This document shows positions 40,648-49,322 of a stretch of DNA of 64,000 nt, piece after piece (the stretch's first letter is position 1; every line of letters starts with the position of its first letter). Source of the DNA: Ectothiorhodospira marina (GTDB taxonomy: Bacteria > Pseudomonadota > Gammaproteobacteria > Ectothiorhodospirales > Ectothiorhodospiraceae); assembly GCF_900109495.1 (NCBI RefSeq), contig NZ_FOAA01000001.1, forward strand, positions 124,001 through 188,000, read 5' to 3'. Made by a program: the position numbers and the translations under genes. The notes under the pieces were generated by a model. The model worked only from the letters and a program-made list of their open reading frames with translations. It was not told the origin of the DNA and did no database searches.

Positions 40648-42519
40648 CTAATACTCCCCACCCGAGGGCCACATCTCCGCCGTGAAGCGGACCACCTGGT
40701 TGCGGCCGTTCTCTTTGGCCGCGTATAGCGCCACGTCAGCGTATTTGAGCACTTGCCAAAAGGCCTGAGCATCGTCCGGATAGGCGGCCAGGCCGATGGA
40801 GAGGGTTTTGTGCAGGTCGCTGCCGGCCACCTTGAAGGGGTGCGCCTCCACGGCCAGGCGGATCTTGTTGGCCACTGCCATCGCCGCCTCGGCGCCGGTA
40901 TCCAGGAGGATGATGATGAACTCTTCCCCTCCGTAGCGAATGACCAGGTCTGATTCGCGCAAGTGGGCCTGGAAGATGCTGGCCAGCTCCCGAAGGATCT
41001 CATCGCCCACATCATGCCCGTGGGTGTCATTCACCGTCTTGAAATAGTCCAGGTCCAGCATCATCAGCGTCATGGGCGTTTGACGGCGCTTGCACTGGGC
41101 GACCAGGCTTTCGGAATACTCCTCCAGAAAGCGGCGATTGTGCAGGCCGGTCATGGCGTCCTTGAGGCTGGATTCGCGCAGGCTGGCCATCAGGCCCTTG
41201 GCCTGAAGCACCGGTGCCGCCTCTCGCAGATAGGCACTGATCAAGGGGCGGGCGCGGATGAGCGCGGGGATGTTCTGAGGCGCAACCACCAGTTGCACCA
41301 CACTGCCCACGCCACCGGACTGGATGATGGGCAGGCACAGATAGCTGCGGCCATCGGCCAGGGCCTCCTCATCGAAGGCGCGGCACAGGTTGCGGTTTTC
41401 CAGGCCATCGATGGCATGGCCGGTGCGCACGGCCCGGCAGGTGGTGCAGTGTTCCAGGATGTCGGGATGGCACCAGCGGATTGCATCGTGCAGCACCCCA
41501 TCCACGATCACCGTCTCCATCAGACGCTTGTCCGGGTCCACCTGGTAGATGGTGAAATGCGCCAGGCCGAATTCGGCGCGCAGGACCTCGCTCAGGCGGA
41601 AGAAGACCTCCTCGGTGGTTTGGTCTTCCTCGATGGCCTGCTTGAATTGGGCCACCTTCACCAGCCCCGAGACGGTACTGGCGGTTTCCTCCAGCAGATT
41701 GGCTCGGGGGTCTGGTACCGTGTTGACCAGTTGAGCCACATGGTCACGGATCTCGGTCAGCTTGTGCGTGATGGCGTCGGCCATCTGGTTGAAATGGACA
41801 GCTATCTGCCCGATCTCGTCACGGCTGCGACTGCGCACCCGTTGGCTGAAATCACCACCGCTGGCCAGGCTGGCGGCCTTGCGAATTTCCTGGGTGGTCT
41901 TGACCAGGGGGCGCAGCAGGCGACCCATAAAGAACATGGACAGCACGGCGAATAGACCCATGATGACCACCAGGAACAGGGCCGTGGCAATACCTGCGTG
42001 CTTCATGTGATCCACGGAGGCGGTCAGGGTCACCGCGCCCAGGGCCGCACCCTCGGGGGCCTGGTGGCAAGCCAGGCAGTTGATGTCTTCGTTGGATGAG
42101 GCGATATAGGGGATGGTGGCGCGGAACTCTGTGCCGAACAGCCCGCCAATCAACCCGAAATAGGGCTCCCCGCTTTCCAGTACCTGGCGGTCGATGTCGT
42201 CACTCGGAGATTCCATCGGCAATCCCTCGCCGTGCTGCGCGATCACCTGTTCCCCGCGGATGACCCGCACCTCGTTGAGGCTGTTCACCTGAGCCAGTCG
42301 ACGCAGCATGGAGGCCCGGCGGTCAATGGTGTCATTGAGCATGGCCTCGGTGAGGGAGACACGGATCATCTCCGCCGCCGTGCGGGTATGCTCGGTGGCC
42401 GAGCGCACGGAAAAGTCCCGGATCAGCGCCATGCTGGACAGGCCAATGACCAGCATCATGGCAAGCATGACCACGAGCAGGGCGCCCATGGTCTTGGTTT
42501 GCAGGCGACTGATGATCAC
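40648..42519 (-). CDS. Membrane diguanylate cyclase with c-type haem motif
   Basis: A 623-aa GGDEF protein. TM1 (about 9-33), a periplasmic domain, TM2 (about 174-198), HAMP, a GAF-like region (about 285-440) and GGDEF. The periplasmic part holds one CLACH motif (residues 148-152), the covalent haem c attachment pattern, close before TM2. The active site is GGEEF (530-534), and the inhibitory I-site RESD is present five residues before it, so an active, product-inhibited cyclase is expected. Haem c sensor domains are known in some receptors of metal-reducing bacteria; redox or gas sensing here is inference. Start is GTG at 42519. It converges on the REC-EAL gene 14 nt away. Confidence 0.92.
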   Translation of the reverse strand: MIISRLQTKTMGALLVVMLAMMLVIGLSSMALIRDFSVRSATEHTRTAAEMIRVSLTEAMLNDTIDRRASMLRRLAQVNSLNEVRVIRGEQVIAQHGEGLPMESPSDDIDRQVLESGEPYFGLIGGLFGTEFRATIPYIASSNEDINCLACHQAPEGAALGAVTLTASVDHMKHAGIATALFLVVIMGLFAVLSMFFMGRLLRPLVKTTQEIRKAASLASGGDFSQRVRSRSRDEIGQIAVHFNQMADAITHKLTEIRDHVAQLVNTVPDPRANLLEETASTVSGLVKVAQFKQAIEEDQTTEEVFFRLSEVLRAEFGLAHFTIYQVDPDKRLMETVIVDGVLHDAIRWCHPDILEHCTTCRAVRTGHAIDGLENRNLCRAFDEEALADGRSYLCLPIIQSGGVGSVVQLVVAPQNIPALIRARPLISAYLREAAPVLQAKGLMASLRESSLKDAMTGLHNRRFLEEYSESLVAQCKRRQTPMTLMMLDLDYFKTVNDTHGHDVGDEILRELASIFQAHLRESDLVIRYGGEEFIIILLDTGAEAAMAVANKIRLAVEAHPFKVAGSDLHKTLSIGLAAYPDDAQAFWQVLKYADVALYAAKENGRNQVVRFTAEMWPSGGEY

Positions 42520-42618
42520 AGAAAACCTCGCGACCCCGCGAACGGGGTAAATCCACGATTGTACGCCATCCCTCCTGGGCGAGGTTGATCAGTTTTCGCT
42601 ATTGGCGCTAAAGGCCGA

Positions 42619-43767
42619 TCACCTGAAGTACACCATGACTTCCCCCACCCCCTTGACCTCCTGGGTGACGCGGGTGAGTTGTCGTGCCAGCGCCCGTGCC
42701 CCTTCCAGGGTTTCGAAGCTTCCGGGTGAGAGGTGCAGGTCCAGGTGAATGCGGCCATCCAGGTAATGGAGCACCACGTTTTCCATCGGTAGGGCACCCG
42801 GGACAGACTGCCATTGCAGGTTCAGTTGCCGCATCAATTCGGATCGGCAGGGCAGGTGGCTGCTGGGGGCGTGTGTCCGGTCGTCTTCCGGATCCACATG
42901 CACCAGCACCTCGCGCAACTCAGGGCGTGACTGCCGTAGCGTCTTGGCCACGAATTCGCTGATGCGATGCCCTTCCGAGACGCTGATCCGTGGGCCTACG
43001 AGGATGTGCACATCGGCCAGCAGCGTGCTGCCCATGCGCCGGGTACGCAGTTCGTGAACACCACGAATGCCGTCCAGATGTCTGACTGCATCCAGCATCT
43101 CCCGCTGCCCTTCCGGGCCCACGCCGGTGTCGATCAGCTCACTGACACTGTTCCAGATCAGCTTGGCGCCCATGAAACTGATCAGTAGAGCCACCAGTAC
43201 GGCGGCCACGGCATCCATGAAGGTGAAGCCCGCCAGGGTGGCCCCAATGCCCACCAGTACCACCAGCGATGAAACCACGTCGGAACGATGGTGCCAGGCG
43301 TTGGCGTGGAGCAGGCTGGAGTCTATACGTCGGGCTGCCCGCACGGTGTAGTGGTAAAGCCCTTCCTTGGAGACGATGGCCAACGCCGCCAGGACCAGGG
43401 CTGCAGGGGCCGGGCTGAGCAACTCTTCCGGCGACTGCAGGCGCCGGAAGGCATCCAGGGCAATGCCCAGGGCCACACCGATCAGGGCGAGTCCGACGAT
43501 CACGGTGGCCAGGGTCTCGATACGGGCATGGCCGTAGGGGTGGTTGTCATCCGCCGGGGCATTCGCCTTGCCCGCAGCGAACAGCACCATGAAGTCACTG
43601 AGCAGGTCTGACAGGGTGTGTACCCCGTCGGCGATGAGCGCCTGAGACTGGGCAAGAACCCCCCCCACCAATTGCGCCATGGCCAGGCTGGCATTGGTGG
43701 CGGCACCCACGAGCGTGACCCGGCGCGTGATCTGGTACCTTTGCTCGCTGGGTTGGGTGTCTGACAT
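42619..43767 (-). CDS. Cation diffusion facilitator
   Basis: A 382-aa CDF-family transporter that would export divalent metals (Zn, Fe, Mn, Co or Cd) in exchange for protons. Six membrane segments are evident. Metal-site motifs are ADGVHTLSDLLSD in helix 2, DDNHPYGHARIETL after helix 3 and HHRSDVVSS in helix 5. The cytoplasmic part is long, with two ferredoxin-like dimerisation stretches instead of one (about 215-295 and 310-380). ATG at 43767 was chosen over upstream codons because the conserved sequence starts there. Substrate not decidable. It is divergent from the GGDEF-EAL gene at 43921. Confidence 0.9.
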   Translation of the reverse strand: MSDTQPSEQRYQITRRVTLVGAATNASLAMAQLVGGVLAQSQALIADGVHTLSDLLSDFMVLFAAGKANAPADDNHPYGHARIETLATVIVGLALIGVALGIALDAFRRLQSPEELLSPAPAALVLAALAIVSKEGLYHYTVRAARRIDSSLLHANAWHHRSDVVSSLVVLVGIGATLAGFTFMDAVAAVLVALLISFMGAKLIWNSVSELIDTGVGPEGQREMLDAVRHLDGIRGVHELRTRRMGSTLLADVHILVGPRISVSEGHRISEFVAKTLRQSRPELREVLVHVDPEDDRTHAPSSHLPCRSELMRQLNLQWQSVPGALPMENVVLHYLDGRIHLDLHLSPGSFETLEGARALARQLTRVTQEVKGVGEVMVYFR

Positions 43768-43920
43768 AGGGGCTCCGTGGGACATCATCGGCCGCGATTG
43801 GCAGGCTCCGCCAACCCGCACGGCCCCGGTGGATATCCCGGGTGACAGGTGCGATCATGATAACCCGAATACGCCAAACGACGATATTTCCCGGTCCTGG
43901 AGACATTGGAGGTTCACGTC

Positions 43921-46209
43921 ATGCGAAAACGTCTCCATCCAAGTGCCGGCCACGTGGTGTTGATCTACGCCCTGATCGCCGGCGTGTGGATCATCGCGTC
44001 GGGCTGGCTACTGGAATGGGCCTTGGAGAATGGTACGGCCCAGGTGCGTCTGGAGATCGCCAAGGGCCTGTTGTTCGTGCTGGTCACGTCCACGCTGCTC
44101 TATGGGCTGCTGCGAACCTGGGCCCATCGCCTTGAGGACAGTGAGCGCCTCATGAACATGGCTGCCAGCCTGGCTCATGTGGGCGGCTGGCAGGTGGATC
44201 TGCACAAGGGTGTGGTGCGCTGGTCTCAGGAGGTCTGCCGCATCCACGACATGCCCCCTGGCACCACGGTCAAGCTGGAAGAGGGCATCAAGTTCTATGC
44301 CCCGGCCCACCGGGAGAGGATTCGCGAGGTGTTCCGGGCATGTGCCGAGGACGGCATTCCCTTCGACGAGGAGATGCAGATCCTCACGCGCCAGGGTACC
44401 TCCGTGTGGGTACGCATCATCGGTCGTGCCGTGCGCGATGAGCATGGGCGCATCACCCAGGTCCAGGGGGCCTTTCAGGATATCAGCTCGCGTAAGCGCG
44501 ATGAGGCAAAATTGCGCCAATGGGCCACGGTGTTCGAATCCAGCGGCGAGGGCATGATCATCACCGATCAACGGGCCCGCATCCTGACGGTGAACGCGGC
44601 CTTTACCCGAATCACCGGTTATGGCCGTGAGGAGGTCTTGAGGCGTAATCCCGGTCTGCTCGGTTCCGGTCGCCACACTCGGCTGTTTTATCGTCGCCTG
44701 TGGGATAGGATCAGCCTGACAGGCGGCTGGCGAGGCGAGTTGTGGAATCGCCGCAAGAACGGCGAGCTCTATCCACAATGGACCACCATCAACGCCGTGC
44801 GCGATGCCGAGGGCCGGTTGACCCACTTCGTCAGCGTCTTCTCCGATATCTCCGACCTCAAGAGCTCCCAGGAACAGATCGAACGTCTGGCCCACCGGGA
44901 TCCCCTGACCAATCTGCCCAATCGCCTGTTGTTCCGTACCCGCCTGGAACAGGCTCTGTTGAGGGCCCGATCTCATGCGGCACAGGTATCGGTGCTGCTG
45001 CTGGACCTGGATGGCTTCAAGCATATCAATGACAGCCTGGGCATCCGCATGGGGGATCAACTGCTCTCCAGCCTGGCCGAGCGGTTGACCACGATCCTGC
45101 AGCGGGGTGAGACCCTGGCGCGGATGGGCGGGGACGAATTCGCCATCCTGGTGGAGCAGAGCGCCGATGAGGCAGCCCGGGTGGAACAATTGGCGGAGGC
45201 CATCATCCAGACGGTGCAGACCCCCATCACGATACGCAATAACGACGTATTCATCACCGTCAGCATCGGCATTGCCCGCTTTCCCCAGGACGGGCGCGAG
45301 CAGGATCAACTGCTGCAGCATAGCGATGCGGCCATGCATCATGCCAAGCAGGCGGGTGGCAACACCTACGCCCACTACACTCAGGATCTCACCGATTATG
45401 CCCGGGACCGTGTGCTCCTGGCGGCGGACCTGCGTCAGGCCCTGGAACGCAACGAACTGGTCCTGCATTACCAGCCCCAGGTGGACCTGATCAGCGGTGT
45501 GGTGGTGGGTCTGGAGGCCCTGGTTCGTTGGGAGCATCCCACCCGGGGCATGATCTCGCCGGGGCGGTTCATCCCGATGGCGGAGGACACCGGCCTGATC
45601 CTTCCCCTGGGGCGCTGGGTATTGCGCCAGGCCTGTGTGCAGGCGAAGGCCTGGCAAGAGGCCGGGCTTCATTTTGGCACGGTAGCGGTGAATGTGTCGG
45701 GCGTGCAGGTGCAGCGCAGCGATCTGGTGGAGACCGTGGCCGCCGTGTTGCGGGAGACGGGGGTGAATCCGGCCCTGCTGGAGCTGGAGATCACCGAGAG
45801 CTTCGTCATGGACCGCCGCCGGGGCTCGGAGGCACTCTTGCGCCAGCTCAAGTCCCTGGGTGTCACCCTGGCCGTGGACGATTTCGGCACCGGGTATTCC
45901 TCCCTGTCTTATCTCAAGTCCCTGCCGTTTGATGCCCTGAAGATCGATCAGAGCTTTATTCGCGGCATCTCTCTCGATCCCCACGATGCGGCCATTGCCA
46001 GCGCCATCACCACCCTGGGCAGGCATCTGAACATGGAAGTGCTGGCCGAGGGTGTGGAAACCCTTGAGCAGCAGGAGGCACTGCTGGCGCTGGACTGCCA
46101 CCGGGCTCAGGGCTATCGCTTCAGCCATCCGGTGGACGCCAAGGCGATCCCCGGGATCCTGCGCCGTCCGAGCCTGATCCCGGAAGAGTCGAAGCGCATC
46201 GGGGAATAG
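43921..46209 (+). CDS. Membrane PAS-PAS-GGDEF-EAL protein
   Basis: A 762-aa c-di-GMP enzyme with two N-terminal membrane segments (about 15-35 and 45-63), two PAS domains (about 80-195 and 205-320), GGDEF and EAL. The cyclase site is intact (ARMGGDEF) but the I-site position reads RGET, lacking the Asp, so no product inhibition is expected. EAL residues are complete (LEALVRW, ITES, VDDFGTGYSSL, LKIDQSF, LAEGVET). ATG at 43921 has GGAGG 8 nt upstream; a TTG 15 nt before it was not used. Net direction of activity is unclear. Confidence 0.93.
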   Translation: MRKRLHPSAGHVVLIYALIAGVWIIASGWLLEWALENGTAQVRLEIAKGLLFVLVTSTLLYGLLRTWAHRLEDSERLMNMAASLAHVGGWQVDLHKGVVRWSQEVCRIHDMPPGTTVKLEEGIKFYAPAHRERIREVFRACAEDGIPFDEEMQILTRQGTSVWVRIIGRAVRDEHGRITQVQGAFQDISSRKRDEAKLRQWATVFESSGEGMIITDQRARILTVNAAFTRITGYGREEVLRRNPGLLGSGRHTRLFYRRLWDRISLTGGWRGELWNRRKNGELYPQWTTINAVRDAEGRLTHFVSVFSDISDLKSSQEQIERLAHRDPLTNLPNRLLFRTRLEQALLRARSHAAQVSVLLLDLDGFKHINDSLGIRMGDQLLSSLAERLTTILQRGETLARMGGDEFAILVEQSADEAARVEQLAEAIIQTVQTPITIRNNDVFITVSIGIARFPQDGREQDQLLQHSDAAMHHAKQAGGNTYAHYTQDLTDYARDRVLLAADLRQALERNELVLHYQPQVDLISGVVVGLEALVRWEHPTRGMISPGRFIPMAEDTGLILPLGRWVLRQACVQAKAWQEAGLHFGTVAVNVSGVQVQRSDLVETVAAVLRETGVNPALLELEITESFVMDRRRGSEALLRQLKSLGVTLAVDDFGTGYSSLSYLKSLPFDALKIDQSFIRGISLDPHDAAIASAITTLGRHLNMEVLAEGVETLEQQEALLALDCHRAQGYRFSHPVDAKAIPGILRRPSLIPEESKRIGE

Positions 46210-46307
46210 CCAAGGCAAACGATCAAGGGGCCGGCTTCTGGTAGTGAGTCGGTCATGGCCTTATAGTGGAACCGAAAATTCATCCCGGCCCACACGGTAA
46301 GCCCACC

Positions 46308-49300
46308 ATGTCATCCGACCAGACCCCACAAGACAGCAGCGAACTCCAGGACGCCTCTCCGGACGCACCACAGGATGCCTCCGAGGAAGTGACCGGTCAT
46401 GGGGTCAAGGCTGACGGGCTCCACGAATTTGCAGGTCACGTGGTGGGTGTTGGCGCTTCGGCGGGCGGGCTGGAGGCTCTGGAGCGGTTGTTTGAGTCCA
46501 TGCCCGAGGGGACCGGTGCGGCCTTTGTGGTGGTCCAGCACCTCTCCCCGGATCATAAGAGTCTGATGGCCAACCTGCTGGCCCGCCACACCCGCATGCC
46601 GGTGATCACGGTGCGTGATGCCATGGAACTGGAGGCGGAGAGCATCTACCTGATCCCGCCCGGTAACCTGATGACCGTCTCCGACGGTCAATTGCGCCTC
46701 AGCCCCAAAAACCCGCGCGCGCTCTCCCTGCCCATTGATCTGTTCTTCTCTTCCCTGGCCAAGGAATTTGGTCACCGCGCCATTGGTGTGATCCTCTCGG
46801 GCACGGGATCCGACGGTACCCGAGGCTCGGTCGCCATCAATGATGCCGGCGGTCTACTGCTGGCTCAGGACCCGGAGAGTGCCAAGTTCGACGGCATGCC
46901 GCGCAGCATCATCGCCACCGGTCTGGTGGACGAGGTGCTGCCCCCGGATACCCTGGGCGAGCGTATCCATGATCACATCCTGCAAAAGCCCGATACCCAG
47001 GTCACGCCGCCCCCCAAGACCACCTCTGATCTGGATACCGGCTCGGCCCTGGAAGGCATCTTCCACCTGCTGCACAACCATGGCGGCGTGAATTTCCGGG
47101 ATTACAAACCGGCGACGGTGCTCCGCCGGATCGAGCGGCGCATGCAGGTGCGGCATGTGCCGGATTTCGAGCATTATCTGGAATTGCTCGAGGGGGATTC
47201 CGGGGAGGTGTCGGTGCTGCGCCGGGAGATCCTCATCCCGGTGACCAATTTCTTCCGCGACCCGGAGGCCTTCGATACCCTGGCCAGCAAGGCGGTGGAG
47301 AACATCGTGCGCCAGTCCTCCAACAACCATGCCATCCGGGTGTGGGTGGCGGGCATGTCCACCGGGGAGGAGGCCTACTCCATTGCCATCCTGTTTGCCG
47401 AGGCCTTCGAGCGCGCCCACCGCTGGCCTGACCTGAAGATCTTTGCCACCGATGTGGAGCAGAAGAATGTGGATGCCGCCAGTGCAGGCACGTTCTCCGA
47501 GGCCATCATGGCAGAGGTTTCCCCGGAACGGCTGGAGCGTTTCTTCATCAAGCGGGGCAGTCATTTCGTGGTCAAGCCGGAACTGCGTCAGACCCTGGTC
47601 TTCGCCCGTCACAATCTGGTGGAGGATCCACCCTTCACCCGCATGGACATGGTGTCCTGCCGCAACGTGCTGATCTATTTCCTGCCCGCCACCCAGGAGC
47701 GAGCCCTGCGACGGCTGCAATATGCCCTGGCTCCGGGCGGCTACATGTTCCTGGGCAGCAGTGAATCCCTGGGCGAACTCAGTCCCGATTTCACGCCGGT
47801 GAGCAGCAAGTACAAGCTGTTTCAGATGCTGCGCAGCGCCCCGTTGCCCATGGAATCCCACAACGCCAGCGTTCCGCCGGTGAAAAAACGCCTGCATACC
47901 CCGTCGGCGCGCACTGGCAAGGCATTCCGATCCCGGGATGCCTCGGCCATTGAGTCCGCCCAGCAGGTGTTGTTGCAGGAGCACGCGCCGCCCAGCATCC
48001 TGCTGTCGGAGTCACTGGAACTCATTCATGTCTTTGGAGAGGCACAGCGGTTTCTTCACTTTCCCTCCGGCAGCATCACGCTGGAGATCTCCAAGCTGTT
48101 GCCTTCGGGTATTGTGCCGGTGGCTCAGGCCCTGTTGCGTCGCGCGTCCAAGAGCGGTGAGGTGCTCCGTTCCGAGGCCAGCACTTTCAAGATGCCTGAT
48201 GGCAGCAGCGAGCGGCTGCGCCTGAATGTACGCCGCCTGGATGGCGATGAGCGTAGCAGTACCTTCCTTCTGCTTTCCTTCGAGTCCCAGGAGGCCGTGG
48301 TTCGCGAGGGTGGCGACAACGAAACCCAGTCCCTGGACATGAACGTGGAGGCCATGGATCGCATCAACTCCCTGGAGCAGGAGCTGGGCGCCACCCGGGA
48401 GAGTCTGCAGGCCACCATTGAGGAACTGGAGGCCTCCAACGAGGAATTGCAGGCCACCAACGAGGAGATGATGGCAGCCAACGAGGAGTTGCAAAGCTCC
48501 AACGAGGAGCTGCAATCGGTGAACGAGGAGCTGTATACCGTCAATGCGGAGAACCAGGAGAAGATACAGATCCTCAATCGTCTCAATGCGGATCTGGACA
48601 GCATGGCCAAGGCGGCGTCCATCGCCACCCTGTTCCTGGATGAATCCATGCACATCACCCGCTTCACCCCCGAGGCGCAGCAGATCTTCAAGATTCGTGA
48701 TGGCGACGTGGGCCGGCGCATCGACGACTTCACCCACAACCTGATGTATCCCGGCCTCATGGATGACCTGCGCGAGAGTCTGCGTGAAGGACGCATGAAC
48801 GAGCATGAGGTGTGTTCGGAATCCGGTAATTACTACCTGGTGCGCATCCTGCCCTACACCCTGCAGGGGGCGGCCTCGCGGGGGGCGGTGATCACGCTGG
48901 TGGACATTACGTCGGTGCGCGATGTGGTGCGCCTGCAGGCCGTGCTGGATTCCCAGACCCATCAGGTGGCCGTGCTGGACAGCAGTGGCCTGATCCAGCT
49001 CGTCAACAAGGCCTGGCGGGAGGCCTCCAAGGTGCAGGCAAAGGATCCGATGGTGGCGGCTGGCCCCGGGGACAATTTCCTCGAATCCTGCTATGCCCGC
49101 AGCACCCAGTCGGATGGGCAGGAGGAATATGCCACCCAGGCGGAACGGGGGCTGCGCCGGGTACTCAAGGGGGACAGTGAGGGATTTGGCTTCGAGTACC
49201 GTTATCCGGAATCAGATCCGGTCCGCTGGTTCCTGATGCAGGTGGGCAAGGTACACCACCCGGAGGGTGGGGCCATCGTCAGCCGCCTGGAAATCACCGA

Positions 49301-49322
49301 CTGGATGGTGCGTCCGAAGTGA
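46308..49322 (+). CDS. CheB-CheR-coiled coil-PAS fusion protein
   Basis: A 1004-aa fusion. A receiver-less CheB methylesterase (VGASAGGLEAL Ser, VVQHLSPDHKSL His, GTGSDGTRG Asp; about 45-230) joins CheR (GMSTGEEAYSIAIL, MVSCRNVLIYF; about 265-530). Next are an inhibitory-type PAS region, a strongly repetitive coiled coil (ASNEELQATNEE and similar, about 705-765) and two PAS domains. There is no kinase domain. Such proteins occur apart from flagellar clusters and probably modify or sense through PAS domains. ATG at 46308 was chosen over a GTG 42 nt upstream. The 3' end overlaps the next gene, on the opposite strand, by 29 nt. Confidence 0.92.
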   Translation: MSSDQTPQDSSELQDASPDAPQDASEEVTGHGVKADGLHEFAGHVVGVGASAGGLEALERLFESMPEGTGAAFVVVQHLSPDHKSLMANLLARHTRMPVITVRDAMELEAESIYLIPPGNLMTVSDGQLRLSPKNPRALSLPIDLFFSSLAKEFGHRAIGVILSGTGSDGTRGSVAINDAGGLLLAQDPESAKFDGMPRSIIATGLVDEVLPPDTLGERIHDHILQKPDTQVTPPPKTTSDLDTGSALEGIFHLLHNHGGVNFRDYKPATVLRRIERRMQVRHVPDFEHYLELLEGDSGEVSVLRREILIPVTNFFRDPEAFDTLASKAVENIVRQSSNNHAIRVWVAGMSTGEEAYSIAILFAEAFERAHRWPDLKIFATDVEQKNVDAASAGTFSEAIMAEVSPERLERFFIKRGSHFVVKPELRQTLVFARHNLVEDPPFTRMDMVSCRNVLIYFLPATQERALRRLQYALAPGGYMFLGSSESLGELSPDFTPVSSKYKLFQMLRSAPLPMESHNASVPPVKKRLHTPSARTGKAFRSRDASAIESAQQVLLQEHAPPSILLSESLELIHVFGEAQRFLHFPSGSITLEISKLLPSGIVPVAQALLRRASKSGEVLRSEASTFKMPDGSSERLRLNVRRLDGDERSSTFLLLSFESQEAVVREGGDNETQSLDMNVEAMDRINSLEQELGATRESLQATIEELEASNEELQATNEEMMAANEELQSSNEELQSVNEELYTVNAENQEKIQILNRLNADLDSMAKAASIATLFLDESMHITRFTPEAQQIFKIRDGDVGRRIDDFTHNLMYPGLMDDLRESLREGRMNEHEVCSESGNYYLVRILPYTLQGAASRGAVITLVDITSVRDVVRLQAVLDSQTHQVAVLDSSGLIQLVNKAWREASKVQAKDPMVAAGPGDNFLESCYARSTQSDGQEEYATQAERGLRRVLKGDSEGFGFEYRYPESDPVRWFLMQVGKVHHPEGGAIVSRLEITDWMVRPK

